Made by a program: the position numbers and the translations under genes
Shown here: positions 43,660-52,245 of the stretch, one piece after another
How positions within the stretch are numbered: the first letter of the stretch is position 1
Layout: the number at the start of each line of letters is the position of its first letter
DNA from: Phycisphaerae bacterium
GTDB lineage: Bacteria; Planctomycetota; Phycisphaerae; UBA1845; Fen-1342
DNA: 64,000 bases
Direction of reading: 5' to 3'
Assembly: GCA_017999985.1 (NCBI GenBank)
Contig: JAGNKU010000008.1
Span: 228,698 to 292,697, forward strand
The notes under the pieces: model-generated
Told to the model about the DNA's origin: nothing
The model's input: the letters and a program-made list of their open reading frames with translations, nothing else
The model's database searches: none

Positions 43660-44498
43660 CAGTACGTCCCCCGGTAGTGCGACCGCGTGCAGACGAAGGC
43701 ATCCACACCCGGATCGGGCGCGGCGAAGATCAGCACCACGTCGCCGGCGACGAGCGGGTTGACCCACTGCCCGCCGGCGCCCTGTTCCTCCAGGTTGAAA
43801 ACGTTGTTGTACGCCGCGCCGCCGCCGACCTGCGTCCAGACCCCGTCTTCGTCCATCGTGGCCTGCACCGCGGCGTAGCGGTACGGCGGCGCACTGCCCG
43901 ACTTCGACGTGATCATCGCAAACGCCGCCGCCATCGACGCCGCGCCCGTCGGCAGGCCGATCTTCGCCACGACCCACGCAACCGTCGGGTCGGGGTCGCG
44001 TTCGCTGGGCGGCTGCACCCACAGCAGGCAGGCGGAGCCCGCCGCGCCGCTGTCGAGCTTGTCGGCCTGGCCGTCCTTCGCCTCGGCGAAGACGTGGCCC
44101 TCGTCATTCATCTTCACACGGGCGACGCAGACGCCGTCCACGCAGCCGCGACCAAACAAGCCGTTCTTCACAGGCTCGAGCAGGATCACGAACCGGCCGG
44201 CGTGCGCCGCGGTGGGCGTGACGCCCTTCAGCGCCACACGTTCCTTGAATGCGTCAGCGTTGTCCGTGGGTTTGATGACGGTGCCGGCCACACCGAGCAC
44301 GTCGAAGCGCTGGCGATCGGCGCCGCTGTCGTTGCGGATCAGGACGATCCCCGTCTGCCGCCAATCGGGCAGCCCGTCACGGGTGGCGCTGCGCTGGCGC
44401 TCCTGGTAGTCCCGTGCCACATCCACGAAGGCATTGAACGTCGCCGCCGGGATGACGAGCGGGTCGCCGCTGCGGACTTTCTTGAGCGTCGTGCTCAT
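43659..44498 (-). CDS. Hypothetical tail protein
   Basis: 279 residues starting MSTTLKKVRSGDPLVIPAATFNAFVDVARDYQ (two runs), a start seen in phage proteins that set up fields for later beta domains. The centre holds beta-strands with conserved Gly/Asp turns; the C-terminus is VFIFAAPDPGVDAFVC-like. Overlaps the next gene by 1 bp, 3 bp after the upstream gene. Role inferred as tail component from position. Confidence 0.5.
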   Translation of the reverse strand: MSTTLKKVRSGDPLVIPAATFNAFVDVARDYQERQRSATRDGLPDWRQTGIVLIRNDSGADRQRFDVLGVAGTVIKPTDNADAFKERVALKGVTPTAAHAGRFVILLEPVKNGLFGRGCVDGVCVARVKMNDEGHVFAEAKDGQADKLDSGAAGSACLLWVQPPSERDPDPTVAWVVAKIGLPTGAASMAAAFAMITSKSGSAPPYRYAAVQATMDEDGVWTQVGGGAAYNNVFNLEEQGAGGQWVNPLVAGDVVLIFAAPDPGVDAFVCTRSHYRGTY

Positions 44499-44501
44499 GG
44501 C

Positions 44502-45305
44502 TCACCCGATCCCCAGCAGGCTCAGGTTACCGTCGTCGTACACCCGTTCGATGTAGACCGCGATCGGCTTCTTCACGAGGGCCTTGGCGATGGTGTCCTC
44601 GCTGTCCGCGTAGCGCACCCACAGGTACTCCCAGCCCTTCTTGTTGATGCCGGTGATGTCACCGATCGTGAGGTTCGTGACGTTCGAGCTGGCCGCGAAG
44701 CGGAACGTGATCTCCCAGTCGCCGTAACCGCGCCGCGAGCCGGAGGCCCCCAGGAACAGCACCTCGCCCGCGCTGAAGCCCTTGAACGCGCCGCTGTTCA
44801 CGCGGCCGGTGAGTTGGAACAGCGTCATGCGGTACGCCGGCGTGACCGTCGTGTCCGGCAGGTAGTGTGTCTCGGCGAACTGATAGACCGGGACGGTGAT
44901 ATCGACGCCTTCGACGCTGTCCGCCGTGACGCCGATCGCCCCCTTGAAGTCCGGCGCTGTGCCCGCCGGGTATTTCGCGATCGTCTGTTTGCTCTGCGTG
45001 ACGTGCTGCGTGCCGCCGCCGGTGTCGAAGGCGAACGTCGACTCGTTCGTCGGTGTGAACGGGCCGTACCGGACGATCCCCTCCCACAGCTCCTCACCAA
45101 TCGGCTGCACGCTGACGGTGTCCCGCGGCAGGAAGAACCAGCCGCTGCCCCACGGGTCGTACGTGGCCGGGCTGCCGGCGACCAGGGCGTTGCGCGCTGC
45201 GACGTCGTCGTTCGTGCCACGGATGGTGTACCGCAGCTCGACCGAAGGGCTCGTGCCGGTGGTGACCAGCCGGCTCTCGAACTTCTCGACGACCTCGACA
45301 GGCAA
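44502..45305 (-). CDS. Putative distal tail protein
   Basis: 267 residues, beta-rich. N-terminus MPVEVVEKFESRLVTTG; middle segment PRDTVSVQPIGEELWEGIVRY; C-terminus with GDWEITFRFAASSNV and GWEYLWVRYAD. Size, composition and place directly after the tape measure fit a distal tail (Dit-like) protein. The relation is by position; no signature motif was seen. Confidence 0.5.
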   Translation of the reverse strand: MPVEVVEKFESRLVTTGTSPSVELRYTIRGTNDDVAARNALVAGSPATYDPWGSGWFFLPRDTVSVQPIGEELWEGIVRYGPFTPTNESTFAFDTGGGTQHVTQSKQTIAKYPAGTAPDFKGAIGVTADSVEGVDITVPVYQFAETHYLPDTTVTPAYRMTLFQLTGRVNSGAFKGFSAGEVLFLGASGSRRGYGDWEITFRFAASSNVTNLTIGDITGINKKGWEYLWVRYADSEDTIAKALVKKPIAVYIERVYDDGNLSLLGIG

Positions 45306-45315
45306 CGCAGGTCTC

Positions 45316-47304
45316 CTACGCGAAAGTCAGGCGTCCGGCGGATTCGGCCAGACGCTTCGTGTGCTTGGCGGTCTCCTCGGTGGCGCGCGCGGTTCGCTCG
45401 GCAGCGCTGCCGCCGCCCAGCCCCGCCGCGCCGAGTGGGTTGAACGTGCCGATCACGCTGATCTTCTGCGCCAGCAGGCTGCCCAGCCCGGCGAGCTGAT
45501 CATCCAGGCCGGCCAGGGGATCGACCGGGGGGCGCTTCGGCGCCGCGCCTTCGGCATCGGCGGCCTCGCGCTTGCGCCGCGCTTCCGCCACGGCGTCGTC
45601 CAGGGCCTTGCGGGCTTCGTCCAGTTGCTGCTGTGTTGCCTTGACGCGCGCGTCGGTTTCCTGATCGAGCTGGCGCTGCGCGTCCTGGTCCTGGCGGCCG
45701 ATCTCCTCGAGCGCCCCCTCGTGCGTGCTCTTGGCGCGCTCGCGCTCGGCCTGGCGCTGCGCTTCGCGGGCCTGCCGCGCCGCGTCACGCTGCCGGTCGA
45801 TCTCCGCGTTGACCGACGCGAGGTCCTCGTCGGCCATCTGCTTGGCGGCGTCGACGTCGAGCGTCTCGTCGAACAGGCCCCACAACTCGAGCAGGCGCTT
45901 GGTGGTCCAGTTTATCGCCGCGTTCCAGGCCTTCTGGAACCCCGCCGTGAAGCTGGTCCAGGTCTGCGAGAGGAACGACGTGGTCTCGATCCAGGCGACC
46001 TCGAGCGCGTGGAAGCCGATCTCGGCTGCGGCGAGGGCCCCGTACCACATGCCGTAGGCGACGCTCAGGAAGAAGCGCTTCGCTTCCAGCCACGCCCGGT
46101 TCAGCGCGGCCACACCCTGCTGCCACGCTAACTTCAGGCTCAGCCAGAGGATCTGCGCGGCCAGGTTGATGTCCCCCGCGGCCAGGGCGTCTGCGATCCC
46201 GCCCATTACCTTATATACAGTGTCGCGCAGCCGGCCGAACTGCTCGCCCAGCCAGGTCAGCGCGTCGCTCCCGGCGCCTGTGACGACCAATAACGTCGTG
46301 CCGAGTGCCACGGCCGCGGTGATGACCAGCCCGATCGGCGAGATGATGGCCGCCAGCGCCGTGCCAATCGCGCCGAAGGCCGCGCCGATCCCCGTCACAA
46401 CCGTGGCCAGCCAGCCGAACACAGCGCCGACACCCGAGATCAGCGTTCCCGCCACAATCAGGCCCACACCCACAGCGGTGACGGCGGCGGCCACCTGCAG
46501 CGCGGTGACGATCAGGGCTTTGTTCTGCCTGAGCCACTCCGTGACGCGCACGACGGCGCGCGTAACCGCGTCGCCCAGATCTTTGATGGTCGGTGCCAGG
46601 GCGGCGCCGATCGTGAACGCAGACTGCTTGAGCACGCGCCAGAGCGTGTCGAGCGTGTCCGCCAGTGCAGCCGCATCTTTGGCGGTTTCGGTGGAGACGG
46701 TGAGGCCGAGCTCGCGGGCCTTGCGCTGGTATTCCTCCAGTCCCCTTGCCCCATCCGCCAGCAGTGGCAGCAAACGCGTCCCGCTCTTGCCGAAGACCTC
46801 CATCGCCAGCGCGGCGCGCAACGTCGGGTCCTGCACCTTCGAGAGCCGATCGGCGATGAGCTTGAACTGCTGCTCGGGATTGAGATTGATCAGGTCGGTG
46901 ACGCTCAGCCCCAGCCGCGCCAGGGCCTCGGTCGCCGACTTCGACCCCGTCGCCGCCTCTGTGACGACCTTCTGCATCTTGCGCAGGCCGGTTTCCAGGG
47001 TCTCCAGGTCGGTGCCGGCCAGGTCGGCCGCCCAGCCGAGTTCCGAGAGCGTCTCGACGCTCACGCCGGTGCGGGCCGACATCTCGTCCAGCGCATCGCC
47101 GGTGTCCACGAAGGCCTTCACCGTGCCGCCCAGGAACGTCAGCGCCGCCGAGCCCAGCGCCCCGAGCTTGAGCCCCACGGAGCGCACACCCTCGCCGAAA
47201 GCCCTCAGCCGCTGCTCGGCCTTCTGCAGCCCCTTGGCGATCTTGTCGTCCACGCCGAGCTCGACGAACGCCCGGCCGGCGCGGATGCCCTTCGTGTTCG
47301 CCAC
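45316..47304 (-). CDS. Phage tail tape-measure protein
   Basis: 662 residues. The N-terminus GIRAGRAFVELGVDDKIAKG and the LNPEQQFKLIADRLSKVQD module match the tape measure of the 10.8-kb element, but here the module is single. Hydrophobic helices (about 245-350, e.g. VIVAGTLISGVGAVFGWL in outline) are followed by a long coiled-coil (about 490-600). Determines tail length. Lies between a gp10-like gene and the distal tail genes, the standard siphovirus place. Confidence 0.88.
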   Translation of the reverse strand: MANTKGIRAGRAFVELGVDDKIAKGLQKAEQRLRAFGEGVRSVGLKLGALGSAALTFLGGTVKAFVDTGDALDEMSARTGVSVETLSELGWAADLAGTDLETLETGLRKMQKVVTEAATGSKSATEALARLGLSVTDLINLNPEQQFKLIADRLSKVQDPTLRAALAMEVFGKSGTRLLPLLADGARGLEEYQRKARELGLTVSTETAKDAAALADTLDTLWRVLKQSAFTIGAALAPTIKDLGDAVTRAVVRVTEWLRQNKALIVTALQVAAAVTAVGVGLIVAGTLISGVGAVFGWLATVVTGIGAAFGAIGTALAAIISPIGLVITAAVALGTTLLVVTGAGSDALTWLGEQFGRLRDTVYKVMGGIADALAAGDINLAAQILWLSLKLAWQQGVAALNRAWLEAKRFFLSVAYGMWYGALAAAEIGFHALEVAWIETTSFLSQTWTSFTAGFQKAWNAAINWTTKRLLELWGLFDETLDVDAAKQMADEDLASVNAEIDRQRDAARQAREAQRQAERERAKSTHEGALEEIGRQDQDAQRQLDQETDARVKATQQQLDEARKALDDAVAEARRKREAADAEGAAPKRPPVDPLAGLDDQLAGLGSLLAQKISVIGTFNPLGAAGLGGGSAAERTARATEETAKHTKRLAESAGRLTFA

Positions 47305-47307
47305 GGA

Positions 47308-47745
47308 CTACCCTCCGCGCACGCTGCCGCCCCAACGCTTCGGGAGCTGCGGCCGCTCCTTCTCCAGCGCCGGGCCCATGAACGCGCGCCGATCGATCGT
47401 CACGCGCGTGCGCACGACCTTGCCGTGCCGGCGGCGCTGGATTTCAGTCTTCCCGCCGAATTCCAGGACATTCGGCGCCGTGCCCCGCTTGAACCCGACC
47501 GGGCCGACGACGACCGAATTGCTGGCCGGGTCGTATCCGAAGTAGATCAGCCGGCGCAGCGAGCCTTCGTGCGAATGCGGCGGTTTGCCGGGCGGCGCGG
47601 AGCCCTTCTTCGTGCGGATGCTGTGCTTGGCGGTCGTGCGGATGAACGCGCCGGCCTTCGACAGTACGGCGCGTTTCGCTTTGTCGACTGCGCGCAGCAC
47701 GGTCTGCTTGTCGAAAAACAGGGCCTTGATCCGCATCGTGATCAT
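47308..47745 (-). CDS. HK97 gp10-like tail component
   Basis: 145 residues from the ATG at 47745 (MITMRIKALFFDKQ). Basic helical N-terminus (AVDKAKRAVLSKAGAFIRTTAKHSI in two runs), a Gly/Pro/His loop, and a C-terminal strand region ending in RAFMGPALEKERPQLP, typical of gp10/neck-type proteins. Overlaps the upstream lipoprotein gene by 4 bp. Its place right before the tape measure is later than gp10 usually lies. Confidence 0.6.
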   Translation of the reverse strand: MITMRIKALFFDKQTVLRAVDKAKRAVLSKAGAFIRTTAKHSIRTKKGSAPPGKPPHSHEGSLRRLIYFGYDPASNSVVVGPVGFKRGTAPNVLEFGGKTEIQRRRHGKVVRTRVTIDRRAFMGPALEKERPQLPKRWGGSVRGG

Positions 47746-48164
47746 GTCTGGAGCTTCCCGCACGGATGCGCCGGGCCGTGCTTACCGTTCTGCTTGATCC
47801 GCAGCATCTCGCGCCGGTGACTGAGCACCAGCGCGAGCAGCAGCGCCAGCGCCACAACCAGCGTGGCGCCGACGCCGAATTCGCTGCGGTAGCCCGCGAC
47901 GTCGCCGCCAACGCCCGTCGCCTGAACTTCGGCGCGGAGCGTGTTTTCGACGGTGGTTTCAATGGAGCTGGTGAGTTTCGCCTGCACGCCCGCGACGATC
48001 TGGCCGCTGAGTTGCTGCACGTCGAATGCGGAGGCCTCGGCCGCAGGATGCGACGTCGCGGGCGGCGGCGCCACGGCCAGTCGCGGTTGCGACTGGCTCG
48101 CGGCGCAGCCGGCCAGCAATGGGGCGAGCGCGACGAGCACGACAATCAGCACTCGCGCGCTCAC
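47742..48164 (-). CDS. Small lipoprotein with C-terminal membrane helix
   Basis: 140 residues from a GTG at 48164. Signal peptide with lipobox (VLIVVLVALAPLLAGC), Pro/Ala linker, an amphipathic middle (LSGQIVAGVQAKLTSSIETT) and a C-terminal transmembrane helix (GATLVVALALLLALVLS) followed by RREMLRIKQ. Paired with the next lipoprotein gene, 1 bp apart. A lysis or spanin-like role is possible but both proteins appear to have lipid anchors. Confidence 0.55.
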   Translation of the reverse strand: MSARVLIVVLVALAPLLAGCAASQSQPRLAVAPPPATSHPAAEASAFDVQQLSGQIVAGVQAKLTSSIETTVENTLRAEVQATGVGGDVAGYRSEFGVGATLVVALALLLALVLSHRREMLRIKQNGKHGPAHPCGKLQT

Positions 48165-48165
48165 G

Positions 48166-48780
48166 TCAGTGTCCTTCGGCGAGGCGCGCGGTGACCAGGC
48201 GGCCCTCGCGTGCGGTGACCTCCGCGGCGACGGACTGGCCCAGTCTGTCCGCCGCGCCCTGGACCACGACCAGCGTCCCGTCTGGGAGCCGCGCGAAACC
48301 CTTGTTCTCGTTGCGATCCACATCGGTGATGGTCACCTGGATCGTCGCCGGCAAGTCGGCGATTGCCCCGGCTTCCGCCGGGCGCGACGCCGCGGCCGGC
48401 TGCGTGGTGGGCGGCGACACTTTCTCCTTCTGGTGCGGGCTGCTCTCGGTCTCCTCGTTGCTCGTGCTGGAGACTTGGAGCTGACCGGCGATGCCTTCGA
48501 CACCGACCGACGCGGCGCCCTCCACGCCGGTGACCCACTTGCCCGAGAACTTCACGACGTACGTCGGGTTGATGCCCTGGGCGCCGGCCTGGATCACGAG
48601 CTGCTCGACGCCCTGCGACAGCCCTTCGCGCACGGCGGGGATGATCGCCTCGTCGGCCAGCTTGTTGGCAAAGTGCTCCACCGGCGGCTGCGGGTTGAGC
48701 GTCGAGCAACCGGAAAGCCCCAGCAGCGCCAGGATGGCCAGCAGAATGCCGGCAAACGTCTTCAGGTAGCAGAACCACAT
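48166..48780 (-). CDS. Lipoprotein
   Basis: 204 residues. Signal peptide with lipobox (LLAILALLGLSGC, Cys at about 26), a helical region (about 35-70), a Gly/Val-rich segment (VVKFSGKWVTGVEGAASVGVEG), a Ser/Pro/Gln linker and a C-terminal beta domain (IQVTITDVDRNENKGFARLP) with an OB- or SH3-like feel. An unusual gene in a tail operon; an envelope or superinfection-exclusion function is possible. Confidence 0.55.
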   Translation of the reverse strand: MWFCYLKTFAGILLAILALLGLSGCSTLNPQPPVEHFANKLADEAIIPAVREGLSQGVEQLVIQAGAQGINPTYVVKFSGKWVTGVEGAASVGVEGIAGQLQVSSTSNEETESSPHQKEKVSPPTTQPAAASRPAEAGAIADLPATIQVTITDVDRNENKGFARLPDGTLVVVQGAADRLGQSVAAEVTAREGRLVTARLAEGH

Positions 48781-49088
48781 ACACTGTCCTCCGTCCTTGG
48801 AGCCACGGTGCGAGGGAACCGTCCCTCGAGGAACACCGCTTTGAGATCGTCCATGTCGATCGGGATGGGCGCCGGCCGCTTGGCGAACGGATCGAAGTCA
48901 GCCGGTTTGAACGCCCGGGTCTTCTTCGGATCGCGGTGGCAGTTGGCGAGCAGAGCCATCAGCGCGCTGTTGCGCGCCCACTCGTCCATCGCCCGCGCCT
49001 CGGCCATCGCCAGCAGTTCGCGGAGCGTCAGCCGGCCGGGCTCGACGCCGATGATGCCGGCGCAGCGCCAGACGAGCTGCCAGACGTC
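48762..49088 (-). CDS. Tail assembly chaperone, downstream frame without a start codon
   Basis: 108 codons reading DVWQLVWRCAGIIGVEPGRL, then LTLRELLAMAEARAMDEWARNSALMALLANC in two runs, which looks like the T-domain of lambda G/GT-type chaperones. No ATG, GTG or TTG lies at a sensible place. It overlaps the end of the upstream chaperone gene in the -1 frame, and the upstream gene turns into Ser/Ala-rich junk exactly here. This fits a -1 frameshift making a GT fusion. Confidence 0.5.
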   Translation of the reverse strand, partial: DVWQLVWRCAGIIGVEPGRLTLRELLAMAEARAMDEWARNSALMALLANCHRDPKKTRAFKPADFDPFAKRPAPIPIDMDDLKAVFLEGRFPRTVAPRTEDSVCGSAT

Positions 49089-49513
49089 GCGAGCGCCTGG
49101 GCGACGAGGGCTTCGGTGTCCACTGTCGCCAGCCTGGCGTCGATCACGTCCCGCGCCTTGTCCATCACGTTCCACGTCGTCGCGAGGATGCGTTGGAGGT
49201 TCGCCCGATCCCTCGGGCTCGGGGAAAAACCCACGAGTTCCTCCAGCAGTGCCTTCGTCGCGTGCTCGATGGCATCGCCCGCCATCGCGCGGCCGAGGTC
49301 CTCGTCGGTGACGCTCTTGGCGTCCGCCTCGGGCTTGCACACGGCGTAGATGACGTCACACAGCAGCACCGGGTCGCGGTAGAGCCTCTCGATCAGCTTG
49401 CCGTCGAGAATCTCCAGCAAATCCACGCTGAGCAGGCCGCGCACGCGTTTGATCGCGTCCACGTTGATCGCGACCGTCCACGTCCGACCGGCGTTGTCGG
49501 TAAAGGTCTTCAT
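49028..49513 (-). CDS. Tail assembly chaperone, upstream frame
   Basis: 161 residues starting MKTFTDNAGRTWTVAINVDAI. Typical of gpG-like chaperones: a beta N-terminus, then helices (RVRGLLSVDLLEILDG, LATTWNVMDKARDVIDARLA). The last about 20 codons (SGSSSGAAPASSASSPAG) are low-complexity, while the -1 frame carries a good protein from 49088 on. It lies between tail tube and tape measure as expected. Confidence 0.65.
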   Translation of the reverse strand: MKTFTDNAGRTWTVAINVDAIKRVRGLLSVDLLEILDGKLIERLYRDPVLLCDVIYAVCKPEADAKSVTDEDLGRAMAGDAIEHATKALLEELVGFSPSPRDRANLQRILATTWNVMDKARDVIDARLATVDTEALVAQALATSGSSSGAAPASSASSPAG

Positions 49514-49534
49514 AGAAAAGCCCTTAGTCTTCAG

Positions 49535-49561
49535 CCATCAACCATCAGCCAGAACCATCAG
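49535..49561. repeat. Heptamer repeats CCATCAR in the tail operon
   Basis: CCATCAA (49535-49541), CCATCAG (49542-49548), a six-base CCAGAA, then CCATCAG (49555-49561). They lie in the 74-bp gap between the tail tube gene and the chaperone gene. A hairpin GGCTGA/TCAGCC is possible across the gap. Confidence 0.5.
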
Positions 49562-49587
49562 CCCGCCTTCCGGCTGAAAGCTGACAG

Positions 49588-50004
49588 CTATGTCCCTGTG
49601 ACCCAGTTGCGGAACGCGGCGAGCTTCGCGGTCACGCTGACGGTGATCGCCTCCTCCAACTCTTCGCTGCGGCTGAACGACGTGATCGAGAAGTCGCCGT
49701 CCGGCCCCTGGCCGCCTTCCTTGTCGAGCACCTTCAGGGCTATCAGGCCGGCGGTGAGGTAGGCGTTCTTGATCGCGGTGAACCCGGCATCCGCCGGGTC
49801 CCAGATCATCTCAAACTCGACCGAGCATTCGCGCAGCGTGGGCGCCGTCGCGCGCCAGCCCTGATTGGCTCGTGTGGTGACATCCGCCTCGCCCGCCTCC
49901 AGATTCAGCGTGACGTTGCGGACGTTGGTCATTTCGGTGGATGCGGGGTTTCCGGCCGCGCCGTGGTACAGCTTGGCGTTCATCCCCAGTACGAAGTTCG
50001 CCAT
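49588..50004 (-). CDS. Major tail tube protein
   Basis: 138 residues starting MANFVLGMNAKLYHGAA. Pattern of tail-tube proteins: LEAGEADVTTRANQGWRA, LRECSVEFEMIWDP, FTAIKNAYLTAGLIALKVLD in runs, then a final strand-rich part with FSITSFSRSEELEEAITVSV. Forms the tail tube through which DNA passes. Preceded by two structural genes and followed by the chaperones, the canonical order. Confidence 0.8.
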   Translation of the reverse strand: MANFVLGMNAKLYHGAAGNPASTEMTNVRNVTLNLEAGEADVTTRANQGWRATAPTLRECSVEFEMIWDPADAGFTAIKNAYLTAGLIALKVLDKEGGQGPDGDFSITSFSRSEELEEAITVSVTAKLAAFRNWVTGT

Positions 50005-50058
50005 GTTCAGTCCTCCGTGACTGCCGCGCGTGCGCTGCCCTGCGGTGTCCCTGCGGCG

Positions 50059-50733
50059 CTACGTCAGCCCGAGTTCGATCACCGTGCCGGCCGTGGCCCG
50101 CAGGTACACCGTCTGGCCGTAGGACGGGCCGAGCATGACCATCGAGTCGGCCGGGATCGTCAGCTTCGCGGTCGCACCAGACACGTCCCGCACCTCCACG
50201 TTCGCCGCCAGCGGATGCACCACCAGCGAGGCGCCGCGCGGCACCTCGACGGCCTGGTCCGAGCCCGTCGCTGTCAGCGCCTCGAGCGCCTTGAAATTCA
50301 TGGGCCACTCCTTCGGTTTGAGAGGCACGACGGGCGGCGTGTGCAGCAGCACGTGCAGTCCGGCCGCAGTGGCCCGCAGGCCATAGCCCGTATTGACGAC
50401 CGCCCCGACCAGCGCGGCGTTGACCTCCGCGCGCGTCCACGGCTTGGCCGTCGCAGGGGAGTTGCGGGCAAACACGAAAACCGTGTCGTACGCACCGCCG
50501 GGCAGGAAGTTCGCGGTGGCCTGCTCGGCGCCGCCGACGCGCAGCGTGACCCGCCCGTTCCCGCTGCTGCTGTTGCGCCAGCACACCGCTGCGGCCGCCG
50601 CCACGACCTTTTCGCCGGGCGCGAGCGCCACGTCGGCGGCGCCCACGTTGAACGCCGCACCGGGGTAGCTGCCGTCGAGGTACGTGCTGTCGCCATCCTG
50701 TGGTACCTGTGCCACGTATTCCCAGTAGTCCAC
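50059..50733 (-). CDS. Hypothetical structural protein
   Basis: 224 residues, beta-rich. It starts MDYWEYVAQVPQDGDSTYLD; a middle jelly-roll-like part (VTLRVGGAEQATANFLPG) and a C-terminal stretch EVRDVSGATAKLTIPADS, similar to small head-fibre or decoration domains. Follows the LamG-like gene by 9 bp. Function inferred only from place. Confidence 0.5.
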   Translation of the reverse strand: MDYWEYVAQVPQDGDSTYLDGSYPGAAFNVGAADVALAPGEKVVAAAAAVCWRNSSSGNGRVTLRVGGAEQATANFLPGGAYDTVFVFARNSPATAKPWTRAEVNAALVGAVVNTGYGLRATAAGLHVLLHTPPVVPLKPKEWPMNFKALEALTATGSDQAVEVPRGASLVVHPLAANVEVRDVSGATAKLTIPADSMVMLGPSYGQTVYLRATAGTVIELGLT

Positions 50734-50741
50734 GGCTCACC

Positions 50742-51446
50742 TCAGGGCACGGCTTCCGGGGGCGGCTCGTCCGGCGGGTACGGGTACCAGCCGTACTGTG
50801 TCCCGTTGGCGTTGACGTTCAGCCGGGCGACGCGCGTCGTCGGCCCGTAGAACTGGCCGTCGTCGCACGTGTAGATGTCATCCACGTCCAGCGTGTAGCC
50901 CTGCGAGGCGAGGTTGAACCGCTTGCCGAGCGCGGCGCTGTTCATCGACCCGCCCGGCGACGCAAGCCCTTGCGCCACGACGCGACCGTCCATCCGCCAG
51001 ACGTAGCGCTCGAACAGCACCGCGAGTTCGCAGTGGTACCAGCGGCCGAGCACGACCGGCCCGAAGCTGGCGATGTACGGAGCGCCCGACGCGCCGATGT
51101 GCAGGCGGAGCGTGCCGTCCTGTCCCAGTCGCAACGAAGCCCGGTGGGTGCTGGACGAGGCGATGTAGAGCAGGTACTCCCACGTGCCCGGCGACTGCGG
51201 CAGCGCCATCAACCGCATCCCGAAGCCCAGCGTGTACGCCGTTCGGCTGATGCTGGTTGGATTGCCGTTGGCGTCGAAGCCATTGGCCACTGAGAGGAAC
51301 GCGGTACTGGTGCTCTGCGGGACGACGATTCGGCAGCCGTAGTTGCCGCTGCGCTTGTAGAGCATGCCGACGCTGACCGAGCCGCCGATTGCGACCAGCT
51401 CGTTCGTGTCGGCCGCCTCGAAGCCCGCGAACCACTGCACCGGCAT
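50742..51446 (-). CDS. Concanavalin/LamG-like lectin-fold protein
   Basis: 234 residues. Pattern of a jelly-roll lectin fold: FAGFEAADTNELVAIGGSVS, TLGFGMRLMALPQSPGTWEYLLYI in runs, GRWYHCELAVLFERYVWRMDG (in runs), DVDDIYTCDD. Such modules bind glycans or decorate virions. C-terminal tail YGWYPYPPDEPPPE is Pro-rich. Likely a virion decoration protein; the ligand is unknown. Confidence 0.6.
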   Translation of the reverse strand: MPVQWFAGFEAADTNELVAIGGSVSVGMLYKRSGNYGCRIVVPQSTSTAFLSVANGFDANGNPTSISRTAYTLGFGMRLMALPQSPGTWEYLLYIASSSTHRASLRLGQDGTLRLHIGASGAPYIASFGPVVLGRWYHCELAVLFERYVWRMDGRVVAQGLASPGGSMNSAALGKRFNLASQGYTLDVDDIYTCDDGQFYGPTTRVARLNVNANGTQYGWYPYPPDEPPPEAVP

Positions 51447-51458
51447 TGCCGCCGCCTC

Positions 51459-51803
51459 CTACTTCGGCTCTCCGCCAACCTCGCCGCCGACTTCACCGAC
51501 TCCCTGCCGGTGCTCCCAGCGCGGGCCGTCGAACGGACACTCCTTCTCCCGCGTCAGCACGACGCTGCGGATGGCGCCGTCGTCCTCGAAATCCACCCAT
51601 AGCCGTTGCGGTTCGAGCAGCTCCGCATCGACAAACGTCGCCCGCACCGCCGCCAGCACCGAGTCGCGTCTCTCGGCCGGCGACCGGCCCGCGGCACGCG
51701 TGAACTGATCGGCCAACCACGCGCGGGTGACCGTGATCTCCCGCCCGCTCACGAGCGTGATGACAGCCCGGTCCTCGGCGACGGCGAGTGATTGCACGTT
51801 CAC
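51459..51803 (-). CDS. Hypothetical protein
   Basis: 114 residues starting MNVQSLAVAEDRAVITLVSG. N-terminal beta-hairpin (VITLVSGREITVTRAWL), a helix (ERRDSVLAAVRATFVDAELL), then a strand pair ending in a Gly/Glu repeat tail (GEVGGEVGGE). Lies between tail terminator-like and lectin-like genes. Unknown function. Confidence 0.45.
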   Translation of the reverse strand: MNVQSLAVAEDRAVITLVSGREITVTRAWLADQFTRAAGRSPAERRDSVLAAVRATFVDAELLEPQRLWVDFEDDGAIRSVVLTREKECPFDGPRWEHRQGVGEVGGEVGGEPK

Positions 51804-51807
51804 GGCG

Positions 51808-52242
51808 TCATCTCCGCACGCGATACGTCACGGTCAGGACGCTGGTGAACTGGCGGTGCTGCTCCAGATGCTCCGGCGCGAAGACGGGCTCGTTTTCGAG
51901 CGACAGCCACACGGCGGCCGTGAAGCCGTCGAGCTGCTTGCCGCGCAGGTGATCGCCGATCTCCTCGACCAGCCTCATCAGCGCATCGAGCTCGGCCGGC
52001 TCGTCCGGGTTCACCTTGCGCTGCACGCCGATGTCGATCGCGCAGTCATAGAAGCCGTCGGCACGCGTGGCGGCACTGATCGCCAGGCTCTTGGGGATGA
52101 CGGTGACCTTCACCGCCGCCAGCGCCGGCAGTTCGATCACCGGTCGATAGCCGCGCTCGGCCTCGAACGGCAGGCTGAACGTGCCGTCCTGGAGCTTGGC
52201 GACGATCGCGTCGGCGAGCGCAATGAGTGTGCTGTCTGCCAT
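51808..52242 (-). CDS. Tail terminator-like protein
   Basis: 144 residues starting MADSTLIALADAIVAKLQDG, with LPALAAVKVTVIPKSLAIS, a DCAIDIGVQRKV strand and a C-terminal FTSVLTVTYRVRR strand. This alpha/beta plan is that of tail terminator or minor tail proteins that cap the tube. Follows the head-tail adaptor-like gene and a small membrane protein gene. Confidence 0.55.
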   Translation of the reverse strand: MADSTLIALADAIVAKLQDGTFSLPFEAERGYRPVIELPALAAVKVTVIPKSLAISAATRADGFYDCAIDIGVQRKVNPDEPAELDALMRLVEEIGDHLRGKQLDGFTAAVWLSLENEPVFAPEHLEQHRQFTSVLTVTYRVRR

Positions 52243-52245
52243 CGG

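Noticed and set aside
49226..49232. GGGTTTT as the frameshift site of the tail chaperones
   Set aside because: It is in phase, but slipping here would discard about 45 well-formed codons of the upstream frame and read an Arg/Gly/Glu-rich shadow.
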